Shown: positions 41,341 to 49,897, counted from the stretch's first letter. The stretch: 64,000 nucleotides of DNA from Arthrobacter sp. AFG20 (GCF_002892795.1 NZ_PJMC01000007.1:1-64000); one strand, 5' to 3'. Numbers and translations: made by a program. Notes: generated from the letters alone by a model not told the origin.

Positions 41341-42558
41341 TCAGATCCTTGGCCTTGAAGCCCAGCGCCGCGCCTTCAGGGCGGCGTGCAGCTCCAGCCG
41401 CACCATCCCCTTGAGCGGGTCGACGCCCAGCAGCTGACGGATGCGGCCCAGCCTGTTGTAGATGCTGCTGCGGTGCAGGTGCAGTTTTTCCGCAACGTCC
41501 TGGACCGACCCGTCGTTGTCGTAGAGCAGTTCCAGCACGGGCAGCAGCTCACCGTTCCGGTCGTGGTCCTCCAGGGCCCGGAAGTTCACCGAACTTGCAT
41601 CGCTCCAGACCCCGGCCCCGCCGCCGGCAGAGGCCAGGAGCTGGTAGACGCCCGTGGCCCGGCAGTCCACCAGCTCGCCGAGCCGTGGATCAACCGCGGC
41701 TGCCAGGGCGGCAACCTTCGACTGCCGGTAAGCCTCGGCCAGGTCTTTGACACGGCTGAATCCCTCACTGGTTCCCAGGATGATCCGCTCCACGGACCTG
41801 CCGGCACGTTTGGCGAGCTCCAGCTGGTAGTGCACCAGGACCTGGGCATGGCTCGCGCGGCCCGTGGACTCCCGGAAAAGGACCACCGAATGGGTCTCGG
41901 CACCGGCGCTGAACAGGGCAGCGTCCACACCGATGGTGGCCTGCAACGCGGCTGCCCGGTGAATGAGCGTCGAGGCGATCGGGTCCGGGCCGGCCATCCA
42001 GCCGTCGGCGTCGAGGACCGTCACCAGCTGCCAGGGCCCGCGGTCCTGGACTTCCTTCCAGCCCGCCACGGCAGCAACCGCATTCGCTTCCCCGGCGCAG
42101 GCTGCCAGGAACTCCCGTTCGCGGCTGCGCCGGAATTCCGATTCGGCGGTGTTGGAATCCAGCAGCATTCCGGACAGCAGGTCCAGCTCGTCCCGGACGC
42201 CGGGCAGTTCGGCGAGGATCGCCGTCGCACTTTGCTCCTCCAGGTCCTGCTGCACCCACAGGTAGCCCACGCGGAACCCCCGGACCAGCAGCGGGACGCA
42301 GACGCGCCCCAGCATTCCCAGTTCCTCGTTGGCGGGCACCACCACGGGCCGCACCGCGGTGGCGATGCCGTGCGAGAGCTGCCAGTTTTTAACGTCCAGC
42401 GGCACGCGCTTGCTGAGCAGGAAGTTAACCCGGACCCGGTCCGCGTGCGACTGGTTGGAGCTGTAGGCGAGCAGCAAACCGTCGAGGTCCTCCAGGGAAA
42501 GCCCGCGGCCAAGTTTCACAGCTACCCGCTCCACGAGCTGCTCCACATCCTGCTGCAT
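41341..42558 (-). CDS. PucR/CdaR-type regulator divergent from alanine dehydrogenase
   Basis: A 405-residue regulator: an N-terminal effector part (residues 1-140), a GGDEF-like PucR middle domain (about 165-285), and a C-terminal HTH_30 helix-turn-helix (VQDVAEKLHLHRSSIYNRLGRIRQLLGVD). The pairing with a divergent ald gene matches Bacillus AdeR, a PucR-family activator of ald, so activation of ald in response to alanine is likely. TAGTCT lies 6 nt before the ATG with no ribosome binding site. Confidence 0.9.
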   Translation of the reverse strand: MQQDVEQLVERVAVKLGRGLSLEDLDGLLLAYSSNQSHADRVRVNFLLSKRVPLDVKNWQLSHGIATAVRPVVVPANEELGMLGRVCVPLLVRGFRVGYLWVQQDLEEQSATAILAELPGVRDELDLLSGMLLDSNTAESEFRRSREREFLAACAGEANAVAAVAGWKEVQDRGPWQLVTVLDADGWMAGPDPIASTLIHRAAALQATIGVDAALFSAGAETHSVVLFRESTGRASHAQVLVHYQLELAKRAGRSVERIILGTSEGFSRVKDLAEAYRQSKVAALAAAVDPRLGELVDCRATGVYQLLASAGGGAGVWSDASSVNFRALEDHDRNGELLPVLELLYDNDGSVQDVAEKLHLHRSSIYNRLGRIRQLLGVDPLKGMVRLELHAALKARRWASRPRI

Positions 42559-42601
42559 GGTGAAAGACTACGTGCCCCATGGGGCCCCGGGCGAACGGAC
42601 A

Positions 42602-42641
42602 TCAGGCGACACCTGACGCCCCGGCGGTCGACATTAGTCGA
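42602..42641. promoter_or_regulatory. two small palindromes in the PucR-ald gap
   Basis: TCAGG-5-CCTGA (42602-42616) and TCGACATTAGTCGA (42628-42641) lie mid-way in the 233-bp divergent region and are candidate PucR sites. A half copy of the family-1 repeat arm (GCGAACGGACAT) is at 42591-42602. Confidence 0.4.
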
Positions 42642-42791
42642 ACGGCGGACTTCGAAAACCCCGGAAACACGCGGTTTAGCTCCGGGCCAGGCAGCCGATT
42701 CATGTAGTGCGCCTCACAGCCGGATCTATTCTGGAATCACAACATTCCCCACACATTCCGGCCTTGCAGCCATCGAATCTGGAGCCCAAAA

Positions 42792-43910
42792 ATGATCATC
42801 GGTGTCCCCAAAGAGATCAAGAACAACGAATTCCGCGTCGCCATCACGGCTGCCGGCGTTCACGAATTCCGCACGCACGGCCACACGGTCCTGGTGGAGC
42901 GCGGTGCGGGCCTGGGTTCCGGCATCACTGACGAGGAGTACGCCATCGCTGGCGCAGAAATCGTCGCCGACGCCGACGAGGTCTGGTCCCGCGCGGACAT
43001 GGTGATGAAGGTCAAGGAACCCATCAAGGCCGAGTACCACCGCTTCCGCAAGGGCCTGATCCTCTTCACCTACCTGCACCTGGCCGCCGAGCCCGAGCTG
43101 ACCCAGGAGCTCATCAACGCCGGCGTCACCGCCATCGCTTACGAGACCGTCCAGGAAGGCCGCACGCTGCCCCTGCTCGCGCCCATGTCCGAGGTGGCCG
43201 GCCGGCTCTCCGTCCAGGTCGGCGCCACCTCCCTGATGGCGCCCGCGGGCGGCAAGGGCGTGCTGCTCGGCGGCGTCCCGGGCGTCCGCCCGGCCAAGGT
43301 CGTGGTCCTCGGCGCAGGCGTCGCCGGCACTAACGCTGCCGCCATGGCCCTGGGCCTCGGCGCCGACGTCACCATCCTGGACATCAACATCAACCGGCTG
43401 CGCGAACTCGACGCCCAGTACCAGGGCCGCCTGAAGACCGTCGCATCCAACAAGTACGAGATCGAAAAGTCCGTGGTGGACGCCGACCTCGTGATCGGCT
43501 CCGTCCTGATCCCCGGCGCGAAGGCCCCCAAGCTGGTGACCAACGAACTCGTGGCGCGCATGAAGCCCGGCTCCGTGCTCGTGGACATTGCCGTGGACCA
43601 GGGCGGCTGCTTCGAGGACACACACCCCACCACGCACCAGGAACCCACGTACAAGGTCCACAACACGATCTTCTACTGCGTGGCCAACATGCCCGGCGCC
43701 GTCCCGAACACCTCCACCTACGCGCTGACCAACGTCACGCTCCGCTACGGCGTGGCCCTGGCCAACCTCGGCGTCAAGGCCGCTTTCGAGAAGGACCCCG
43801 CACTCGCCGCCGGCCTGAACATCGCGGCAGGCCACGTTGCCCACCACTCCGTCTCCGAGGCACACAACCTGCCCCTGGTAGCGGACTGGCACGAACTGGT
43901 CTCCGCGTAA
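42792..43910 (+). CDS. ald: alanine dehydrogenase
   Basis: A 372-residue NAD-dependent enzyme: L-alanine to pyruvate and ammonium. Features: MIIGVPKEIKNNEFRVAIT at the start, MVMKVKEP (active-site Lys), YLHLAAEP with the catalytic His, the Rossmann motif KVVVLGAGVAGTNAAAMALGLGADVTILDI, and VDIAVDQGGCFEDTHPTTH with the catalytic Asp. The length is exactly that of bacterial Ald hexamer subunits. GGAG lies 9 nt upstream of the ATG. The divergent PucR gene is the probable activator. It supports use of alanine as a carbon and nitrogen source. Confidence 0.96.
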   Translation: MIIGVPKEIKNNEFRVAITAAGVHEFRTHGHTVLVERGAGLGSGITDEEYAIAGAEIVADADEVWSRADMVMKVKEPIKAEYHRFRKGLILFTYLHLAAEPELTQELINAGVTAIAYETVQEGRTLPLLAPMSEVAGRLSVQVGATSLMAPAGGKGVLLGGVPGVRPAKVVVLGAGVAGTNAAAMALGLGADVTILDININRLRELDAQYQGRLKTVASNKYEIEKSVVDADLVIGSVLIPGAKAPKLVTNELVARMKPGSVLVDIAVDQGGCFEDTHPTTHQEPTYKVHNTIFYCVANMPGAVPNTSTYALTNVTLRYGVALANLGVKAAFEKDPALAAGLNIAAGHVAHHSVSEAHNLPLVADWHELVSA

Positions 43911-43920
43911 GTTCCACCCG

Positions 43921-43980
43921 GTCGACTGCTCCGTAACTGCCCTATTGGACGCCCAAAACGGCGGCTACGGAGCAGTCGAT
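43921..43980. repeat. 60-nt palindrome between convergent ald and oxidoreductase
   Basis: GTCGACTGCTCCGTA (43921-43935) pairs with 43966-43980 at 14 of 15 positions, and the stem continues inward for about six more pairs. It is 10 bp after the ald stop codon and 6 bp before the convergent stop codon: a bidirectional terminator or a third palindromic repeat family. Confidence 0.7.
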
Positions 43981-43986
43981 TGGTAT

Positions 43987-45048
43987 TTAGAGCGACCGGG
44001 CCTGTTCTATCAGCTTCAGGACTTCCACCGGGCCGGCCGGGTCTACCGGGACGGGCAGGGACGAGGCGGTGCCGCCGTCGGCGATCTTGGCTGCGAGGAG
44101 CCGGTAGAACTCAGGGTAGTTCCCACGTTCGGTCGGCAGCCGGTCCAGGTGCCCGTCGCGGCCCAGCTGTCCGGCCCATTCGGCGGCCTCCACGCCGTAC
44201 TCCGCATCCAGCGGGCTCCCGCCGGCGACGATGTACGGCTCCTGCGGATCCACGCCGTGCTTGGTGTAACCGCCGCCGGTGCCGAGGACCCGGTAGCGCG
44301 GTCCCTGCTGGGCGCAGAGCATGTTCATCCAGTGGTGGCTGAGCACGCCGTTCCCGTGCCGCACGATCACGAAGCAGTCATCATCCGTCTTTTCGCCCGG
44401 ACGCCGGGCCAGGAGCTCGGCATGGACCACCTCGCCCGGCCCGAAGAGCTGCAGCGCCTGGTCCAGCAGGTGGGTACCGAGGTCGAACAGCACACCGCCG
44501 CCGTCGGCCGCGGTGGCCTCCGCCTTCCAGGCCTTGGCAACCTCGGGCGACCACCGTTCAAAGCGCGATTCGAACCGCGTGACCTCCCCCAGCACACCGC
44601 GCTCCAGCAGGGCTTTGACCGTGAGGTAGTCCCCGTCCCAGCGCCGGTTCTGGAACACCGTCAGCACCCGCCCCAGCCGCTCAGCGAGCGCAATCAGCTC
44701 CTGGCCCTGGCCGCTCGTCACGGCGAACGGCTTGTCTACGACGACGTCGAGCCCGGCCTCGAGTGCGGCCTTCGCCAGCGGGTAGTGGGTGGCCGGCGGC
44801 GTCCCCAGCACCACAAGGTCAAGGTCAGCGGCCAGCGCAAGGACCGCATCGCCGTCGGGCACTGTTTTCACGCCTGGGTACTGCCCGACGGCGGCCGCCT
44901 GCCGGCCGGGGTCAGAGGTGGCGATGACATCCAGTGAGTAGCCGCGGTCCGCCGCGACCAGCGGCGCATGGAAAACCCGGCCGGACAGGCCAAAGCCCAC
45001 CACGGCGGTGCGGATGGGAGTGGAGGGGGTAGAGGAATCGGTGCTCAT
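43987..45048 (-). CDS. Gfo/Idh/MocA-family oxidoreductase
   Basis: A 353-residue NAD(P)-dependent protein: N-terminal Rossmann domain (TAVVGFGLSGRVFHAPLV), the catalytic Lys motif VVVDKPFAVT (about residue 101), FQNRRWDGDYLTVK, and a C-terminal beta-sheet substrate domain with DLGTHLLDQALQLFG holding the usual D-x-x-x-H. It closely resembles YdgJ/scyllo-inositol-dehydrogenase-like members that oxidise sugars or cyclitols. TAGCGT lies 6 nt before the ATG (45055-45060). The substrate is not fixed by the neighbours. Confidence 0.9.
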   Translation of the reverse strand: MSTDSSTPSTPIRTAVVGFGLSGRVFHAPLVAADRGYSLDVIATSDPGRQAAAVGQYPGVKTVPDGDAVLALAADLDLVVLGTPPATHYPLAKAALEAGLDVVVDKPFAVTSGQGQELIALAERLGRVLTVFQNRRWDGDYLTVKALLERGVLGEVTRFESRFERWSPEVAKAWKAEATAADGGGVLFDLGTHLLDQALQLFGPGEVVHAELLARRPGEKTDDDCFVIVRHGNGVLSHHWMNMLCAQQGPRYRVLGTGGGYTKHGVDPQEPYIVAGGSPLDAEYGVEAAEWAGQLGRDGHLDRLPTERGNYPEFYRLLAAKIADGGTASSLPVPVDPAGPVEVLKLIEQARSL

Positions 45049-45120
45049 GGTGCCACGCTACTCCCTGATCCGCCCCCGCTTCAGCCGCCTTCGGCCACGT
45101 AGCATTCGGCCCTCAGGGCT

Positions 45121-45762
45121 TCAGCCCTCCACACCTCCGGCGACGCGGGTGACCAGCTCACGCCAGGACTCCTCAAGCCGCTCCGGCGAAAGGTGCTGCA
45201 CGCGGACGGCGTGCAGCAGCCGTTCGGGTTCGAGGGTTGCGCTGAGGGACATGGCCATCAGCCACGGGTCCGCGTCGAAGCCCGCCGAGCGCAGCAGATG
45301 CTCGATGTGGCGGTGCCACAGCACCGCAGCGGGGGCCTCAAACCTGTTGTGCAGCGACGCTTCGGCGGCCCGCGCGAGCTCACCGTATTCCATGACATAC
45401 CGGATGCGTTCGGCACCGAAGGCGATCAGCCGTTCCAGCGGGGGCGCCCCGGGGCCAAGCGGCGGCGGCCCGAACATGAAGCGGCCCTGGAACTCGGCCT
45501 CGGCGTCGCTGAGCAGGGTCATCATCAGGCCGGCCCGGCTGCCGAATCGGCGGAACACAGTTCCCTTGCCCACGCCGGCGCGCTCCGCCAGCTTATCCAT
45601 GGTCACGCCGTCGGCGCCGCATTCCTCCACGAGCTGCCGGGCAGCACACAGGAGCAACTCCCGGTTCCGGGCGGCATCGCTGCGTTCCGCTCCGGAGCCG
45701 GACGAGGACGGGGAGCCGGAGGAGGATCCGGAGCGGATTGGGATGAGGCTCACACGAAACAT
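45121..45762 (-). CDS. TetR-family regulator divergent from an FMN reductase
   Basis: 213 residues: a Ser/Gly-rich leader (about 1-28), TetR HTH (RNRELLLCAARQLVEECGADGVTMDKLAERAGVGKGTVFRRFGSRAGLMMTLL, about 32-82) and a helical effector domain. It is divergent from an NADPH-dependent FMN reductase-like gene with 115 bp between them, containing a perfect palindrome at 45784-45797, so it likely represses both genes. A short AGG lies before the ATG. A downstream GTG inside the Ser/Gly leader could also be a start. Confidence 0.88.
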   Translation of the reverse strand: MFRVSLIPIRSGSSSGSPSSSGSGAERSDAARNRELLLCAARQLVEECGADGVTMDKLAERAGVGKGTVFRRFGSRAGLMMTLLSDAEAEFQGRFMFGPPPLGPGAPPLERLIAFGAERIRYVMEYGELARAAEASLHNRFEAPAAVLWHRHIEHLLRSAGFDADPWLMAMSLSATLEPERLLHAVRVQHLSPERLEESWRELVTRVAGGVEG

Positions 45763-45783
45763 TCTAGACCTGGGAATAATATC

Positions 45784-45797
45784 CGGACTGCAGTCCG
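45784..45797. promoter_or_regulatory. TetR operator candidate
   Basis: CGGACTGCAGTCCG, a perfect 14-bp palindrome 22 bp upstream of the TetR start in the divergent gap. Confidence 0.65.
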
Positions 45798-45877
45798 TTT
45801 AGTCTGGATGAAGGCGCCAACCGCCTCCAAGAACCACTCGCCACGGAGCGTTCCGCGGCAAGACCTAAGGAGTTCAC

Positions 45878-46444
45878 ATGTCCAAGAGCACCGTACTCGC
45901 CCTGGTGGGAAGCCTGCGCGCCGACTCCCACAACCGCAAGCTTGCCGAAGCCATCCAGCTGAACGCCCCGGAAGGCCTCGAGATCGTGATCCACGAGAGC
46001 CTGGGCAACATCCCCTTCTACAACGAGGACGTTGACGTCGAGGGCCAGGTCCCGGCCGCCGCTACCGCCCTCCGTGAGGCAGCCGGCCAGGCTGATGCCC
46101 TGCTGCTGGTCACCCCCGAGCACAACGGCACCATGCCCGCCTCGCTGAAGAACGCCATCGACTGGCTGTCCCGCCCGTACGGTGCCGGCGCCCTCGCCGG
46201 AAAGCCCACCGCCGTCGTCGGCACCGCCTTTGGCCAGTTCGGCGGCGTCTGGGCTCAGGACGAGGCCCGCAAGGCCGTTGGCATCGCCGGCGCCCGCGTC
46301 CTGGAGGATGCCAAGCTCGCCGTCCCCGGCTCCATGGTCCGCTTCGCGGAAACCCACCCGAAGGACGACGCCGAGGTCGTTGAGCAGATCAAGGAACTCT
46401 TCGTTGCCCTTGCCGCCGTCGAGCCCGCCGGCGCAGCCGCCTAA
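45878..46444 (+). CDS. NADPH-dependent FMN reductase family protein
   Basis: A 188-residue flavodoxin-fold enzyme: LVGSLRADSHNRKLAEAI binds the FMN phosphate, TPEHNGTMPASLKNAIDWLSRP is the family hallmark (about residues 78-98), and GTAFGQFGG is the third flavin loop. Related proteins reduce FMN, quinones, chromate or azo dyes using NADPH. Control by the divergent TetR through the intervening palindrome is likely. CTAAGGAG lies 7 nt upstream of the ATG. A strong GC hairpin ends the transcript. Confidence 0.92.
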   Translation: MSKSTVLALVGSLRADSHNRKLAEAIQLNAPEGLEIVIHESLGNIPFYNEDVDVEGQVPAAATALREAAGQADALLLVTPEHNGTMPASLKNAIDWLSRPYGAGALAGKPTAVVGTAFGQFGGVWAQDEARKAVGIAGARVLEDAKLAVPGSMVRFAETHPKDDAEVVEQIKELFVALAAVEPAGAAA

Positions 46445-46459
46445 GCAACTCCCCCCCTC

Positions 46460-46494
46460 GCACGCCCCCGGCCCTCCAGCGGCCGGGGGCGTGC
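46460..46494 (+). terminator. terminator after the FMN reductase gene
   Basis: GCACGCCCCCGGCC (46460-46473) pairs perfectly with 46481-46494 around a 7-nt loop, 15 bp after the stop codon. Confidence 0.75.
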
Positions 46495-46656
46495 GCCATT
46501 ACCGGACCCTGAGCCCCGGCCCTCAGCCGCAACCGGCTGAAACCAATCCGTGACTGAGCTGCGGCCAAACTGACACACGGGCACCGTTCCCCGGCCCGCC
46601 GCCCCGCCGTAACGTTGATGTACGGGACGTGCCGGGGCAGGGAGTGCGGTGCAGTC

Positions 46657-47613
46657 ATGAAGTCGAGCTGGGGAGTCAGACCGCTGACGACGGCGGTTGC
46701 CGCCTTCTGTCTGACGCTGCCCTTGTGGCTCGGTGCCTGCGCCCCGTCCCAGCAAAATGCTTACGACGCGGGGCCCGCCCCCGCCGCGGCACCCGAACCC
46801 CGCCCGGCTCCTCCGGTGAGCCCGCCCGAGGAAGCCGGCGTGCCCACCGCTCCCGGGTCCAGCGCGGGGCCCGGGCTTGGAGCCTCCGGCCAAGGTGCCG
46901 CTGGTGCCGGCGCTACGGGTCAGGGAACAGCGGCTGGAGTTTCCGAAGCCGTTCCTCCGGCCGGTTCAGCTGCTCCGTCCGGAGACTCGAACCCCGGCGG
47001 ACAGGCTGCCGGCGGATCAGGGCCGGGCGGGCTTCCGTCCGGCGGTGTCGCCGGCCCGGACGCCCGGCCGGACACTCAGGCACAGCTGCCGGGCTCCGGA
47101 CAGCAGCCCGCGCCTGCTTCGGGGGCCGCGGCCGGCCCGGCTGCCGCTGTCCCCACCACCGGTTCCACGGCACCCGGCTCCACGTCGCCGGGGACTGGGA
47201 CCGGCGAAGCAGGCGCGGGCACTGCGGTTTACTACGTCGCACTCGATGACGGCGGCACGTCCGGCGTGCGCTTCGGCTGCAATGACAGCCTGGTGGCCGT
47301 GCACCAGGCCGACTCATCCATTAGCGAGCCATTGCAGGCTGCCATGAGCAGGCTGCTGTCCGGCCCGGATGCACCGCCCGCGAGCGGCCTGTACAACGCC
47401 CTATCAGCATCCTCGCTCCAGTACGTGTCCGGCTACCTCGACGGCACCACCGTGGTGGTGAACCTGACCGGCGCCGTGCATCCGGGCGGCGTCTGCGATC
47501 TTCCGCGGATCGAAGCACAGCTCACCCATACAGCCGTCACGGCCGTGGGTGCCGTCCGGGCGGAAATCTACGTCAGCGGCGTGCCACTGGCCGAAGTTCT
47601 CGGCCTCCGCTAG
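46657..47613 (+). CDS. GerMN-domain lipoprotein with a long low-complexity linker
   Basis: A 318-residue exported lipoprotein: signal peptide with lipobox LGAC (Cys28), then about 160 residues almost entirely Gly, Ala, Pro, Ser and Thr, then a GerMN-like domain (about 200-318: YYVALDDGG, SEPLQAAMSRLLSG, LDGTTVVVNLTG, AQLTHTAVTAVGAVRAEIYVSG). GerMN domains occur in sporulation protein GerM and in actinobacterial LpqB-like surface proteins; here the linker would place the domain away from the membrane. The ATG at 46657 is weakly supported by GGGAG about 13 nt upstream. Its stop region overlaps the convergent gene by 4 bp. Confidence 0.82.
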   Translation: MKSSWGVRPLTTAVAAFCLTLPLWLGACAPSQQNAYDAGPAPAAAPEPRPAPPVSPPEEAGVPTAPGSSAGPGLGASGQGAAGAGATGQGTAAGVSEAVPPAGSAAPSGDSNPGGQAAGGSGPGGLPSGGVAGPDARPDTQAQLPGSGQQPAPASGAAAGPAAAVPTTGSTAPGSTSPGTGTGEAGAGTAVYYVALDDGGTSGVRFGCNDSLVAVHQADSSISEPLQAAMSRLLSGPDAPPASGLYNALSASSLQYVSGYLDGTTVVVNLTGAVHPGGVCDLPRIEAQLTHTAVTAVGAVRAEIYVSGVPLAEVLGLR

Positions 47614-48482
47614 CCCTCGCCTTCCGGTGAGAACAGCGCGTCCATGTCACTGTGGCTCGGCGAACCGGCGAGTTCCGACCAATTGCCGTCGCCCAGGATT
47701 TCGGCGGCCACTCGGGAGACCGTTGCGTAAGCCGCCTTCGCCGCATTGCCGCCGATACTGACCCGCCGCACACCGGCGTCGTGCAGTTCTCCCACCGACG
47801 CCGATCCGAGGCCGGCGAGGGCATTCACAGGCGCCGGTATCCGCCTGCTGAGCTCATGCAGGATGTGCAGGTCCGTCACGCCGGGAACGAAGATTCCGTC
47901 GGCCCCGGCGGCAAGGCAGCGTTCGGCCCGCTCCAGCGTTTCCTCGAACGCGGTGTCCCCGAACTGCCCGGACAGGTACGTGTCCGTCCGGGCATTGATG
48001 AAGAGGTTCACGCCGGACTCTGCTGCGATGCTGCGGACCAAACTGATCCGGCGGGCCTGCTCGTCGGCGTCCGTGAGACGTATCCCGCCCGAGTCTTCGA
48101 TGTTCACGCCCACTGCGCCGGCCTCCAGCACTGCCGTGACGGTCTGCCGGAGCAGCCCGTCGTCGAAAGCGCCGTCCGCACCGGCATACCCGGCTTCGAT
48201 ATCCGCCGTGACCGGAAGCCTCGTGGCCGTGGTGATCCTGCGGAGCGCGTCGAACGCCAGGCGCGGAGGCACGTGGCTGCCATCGGGGTACCCCAAGCTC
48301 CAGGAGATGGCCGAACTCGAGGTGGCAATGGCCCGCGCCCCGGCCTTCTCCACAAGCCGGGCCGATGCGGCATCCCACACGTTCACGAGCACCAGCGGAA
48401 CAGCACCGCCCGCGTGCATGTGACGGAAGGCGTCAGCCTGGGCGGGCTGGGACAGTGCGTGCTGGGGCTTGAGTGACGTCAT
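47610..48482 (-). CDS. isocitrate lyase / PEP mutase superfamily protein
   Basis: A 290-residue TIM-barrel protein of the ICL/PEP mutase group: LVNVWDAASARLVEKAGARAIATSS (substrate loop), PVTADIEAGYA with the metal-binding Asp-x-Glu, GVNIEDSGG, and NARTDTYL. Members cleave or rearrange 2-methylisocitrate, oxaloacetate or phosphonates. The cysteine loop of true isocitrate lyases (KKCGH) is absent, so that activity is unlikely; a C-C lyase or mutase on an unknown acid is a fair guess. The start ATG 48482 follows TGGAG. The stop overlaps the GerMN gene tail by 4 bp. Confidence 0.85.
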   Translation of the reverse strand: MTSLKPQHALSQPAQADAFRHMHAGGAVPLVLVNVWDAASARLVEKAGARAIATSSSAISWSLGYPDGSHVPPRLAFDALRRITTATRLPVTADIEAGYAGADGAFDDGLLRQTVTAVLEAGAVGVNIEDSGGIRLTDADEQARRISLVRSIAAESGVNLFINARTDTYLSGQFGDTAFEETLERAERCLAAGADGIFVPGVTDLHILHELSRRIPAPVNALAGLGSASVGELHDAGVRRVSIGGNAAKAAYATVSRVAAEILGDGNWSELAGSPSHSDMDALFSPEGEG

Positions 48483-48558
48483 GGCTCCATTCCATGCCCT
48501 GCCCCGCCGGAGGTAAAGGTGCCCGGCGGCCCCAGTTCCGAATGATGCAAAATGTAGT

Positions 48559-48582
48559 CAACAGCTGTTGCCTAATCAGCAA
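48559..48582. promoter_or_regulatory. overlapping palindromes at an aminotransferase promoter
   Basis: CAACAGCTGTTG (48559-48570) is a perfect palindrome; GTTGC-6-GCAAC (48567-48582) overlaps it. TACTCT at 48593-48598 is the probable -10 box, 6 nt before the GTG start. The palindromes cover the -35 area (TTGCCT 48568-48573). Confidence 0.5.
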
Positions 48583-48604
48583 CCAATGGCTGTACTCTGG
48601 GGGT

Positions 48605-49897
48605 GTGACCCACGAGACACTCGACGCCGCCGCCGTCCTCCCCGCCGAAGCCATCGACGCCATCGAGCGGGCCGCGACATCAGCCCACCGCCACGACGAA
48701 CTCTTCTCCGAGCGCGCCGCGAACATCAAGCAGTCGGCGGTCCGGGATGTTTTCGACATCTCCATGCGGCCGGGCCTGGTCTCGCTCGCCGGCGGCAGCC
48801 CCTACCTGCAGTCCCTGCCCCTTGAAAAGCTCGCGCAGACGGCCGCACGGATCATCGCCGAGGACGGACTCACGGCACTTCAGTACGGCGGGGGCCAGGG
48901 CACCGAGGAACTGCGCAAGCAGATCTGCGAAGTCATGGCCGCCGAAGGCATCCTGGACGCCCGGCCGGAGAACGTGGTGATCACCGCGGGCTCGCAGTCC
49001 GCCCAGGACGTGGCCACCAAGGTGTTCTGTGACCCTGGCGACGTGGCCCTTGTGGAGGAACCCACCTACGTGGGGGCGCTGAACACGTTCGAGGCGTACC
49101 AGGTCCAGGTGGAGGCCGTGCCCATGGACGACGACGGCCTGGTGCCTGATCTCCTCGAGGCCAGGATCGCAGCGCTCCAGACCGCCGGGAAAAACATCAA
49201 GTTCCTCTACACCATCCCCAACTTCAACAACCCGTCGGGCATCACGCTGGCGCAGGAGCGCCGGCAGCAGATCGTGGACATCTGCCGCCGCGCCAACATC
49301 CTGGTGCTGGAGGACAACCCTTACGGCCTGCTGAGGTTCGACGGCGAGCCGCTGGCTCCGCTGCGCGCAGGCAACCCCGACGACGTCATCTACATGGGCT
49401 CGTTCTCGAAGATCTTTGCCCCGGGTTTACGCATCGGCTGGGCCCTGGTTCCGGCCCACCTGCAGCGGCGCTACTACCTGGCCTCCGAAGCAGTGACGCT
49501 CTGCCCGCCCACACTGAACCAGATGCTGGTCTCGGCCTACCTCCGCGACTACGACTGGAAGGGCCAGATCGAGACATACCGCGGGCTGTATGCCGAGCGG
49601 TGCCACGCGATGCTCGCGGCACTCGAGAAGCACATGCCTGAAGGGCTCAGCTGGACCCGGCCGCAGGGCGGATTCTTCGTCTGGGTGACGCTGCCGGAGG
49701 GCGTGGACACTTACCCCCTGCTCCACAGGGCGATTGATGCCGGCGTCGTCTTCATTCCCGGTGCGGCCTTCACGCACTCGGACGCCCCGTCCAACAAACT
49801 CCGCCTTGCTTTCAGCGCCGTTCCGCCGGAGGCCATCGCCGAGGGCGTGCGGCGCCTGGCCCCGGTGCTGCGGGAAGCCATAGACGCGCTGGCCTGA
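48605..49897 (+). CDS. PLP-dependent class I/II aminotransferase (2-aminoadipate aminotransferase-like)
   Basis: 430 residues, fold type I. SLAGGSPYLQSLPLEKL, QYGGGQGTEELRKQI, VITAGSQSAQDVATKVFCDPGD, LYTIPNFNNPSGITL (cofactor Asn), LEDNPYGLLRF and the PLP-lysine motif YMGSFSKIFAPGLRIGW are all in place. It resembles LysN/2-aminoadipate and valine/alanine aminotransferases, and the catalytic half of MocR regulators, but has no N-terminal winged helix. The GTG at 48605 is preferred, because TACTCT lies 6 nt upstream and no other in-frame start has a binding site. The amino donor is not certain. Confidence 0.9.
   Translation: MTHETLDAAAVLPAEAIDAIERAATSAHRHDELFSERAANIKQSAVRDVFDISMRPGLVSLAGGSPYLQSLPLEKLAQTAARIIAEDGLTALQYGGGQGTEELRKQICEVMAAEGILDARPENVVITAGSQSAQDVATKVFCDPGDVALVEEPTYVGALNTFEAYQVQVEAVPMDDDGLVPDLLEARIAALQTAGKNIKFLYTIPNFNNPSGITLAQERRQQIVDICRRANILVLEDNPYGLLRFDGEPLAPLRAGNPDDVIYMGSFSKIFAPGLRIGWALVPAHLQRRYYLASEAVTLCPPTLNQMLVSAYLRDYDWKGQIETYRGLYAERCHAMLAALEKHMPEGLSWTRPQGGFFVWVTLPEGVDTYPLLHRAIDAGVVFIPGAAFTHSDAPSNKLRLAFSAVPPEAIAEGVRRLAPVLREAIDALA

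Noticed and set aside
40764..41414. 216-codon plus-strand open frame
   Set aside because: Only its first 55 residues resemble a family (FCD); the rest is Arg/Pro-rich and overlaps the better supported small membrane gene and the PucR gene.
48473..48604. Longer N-terminus for the aminotransferase
   Set aside because: The extra 44 codons cross the promoter palindromes and carry no homology; the GTG at 48605 fits the -10 spacing.
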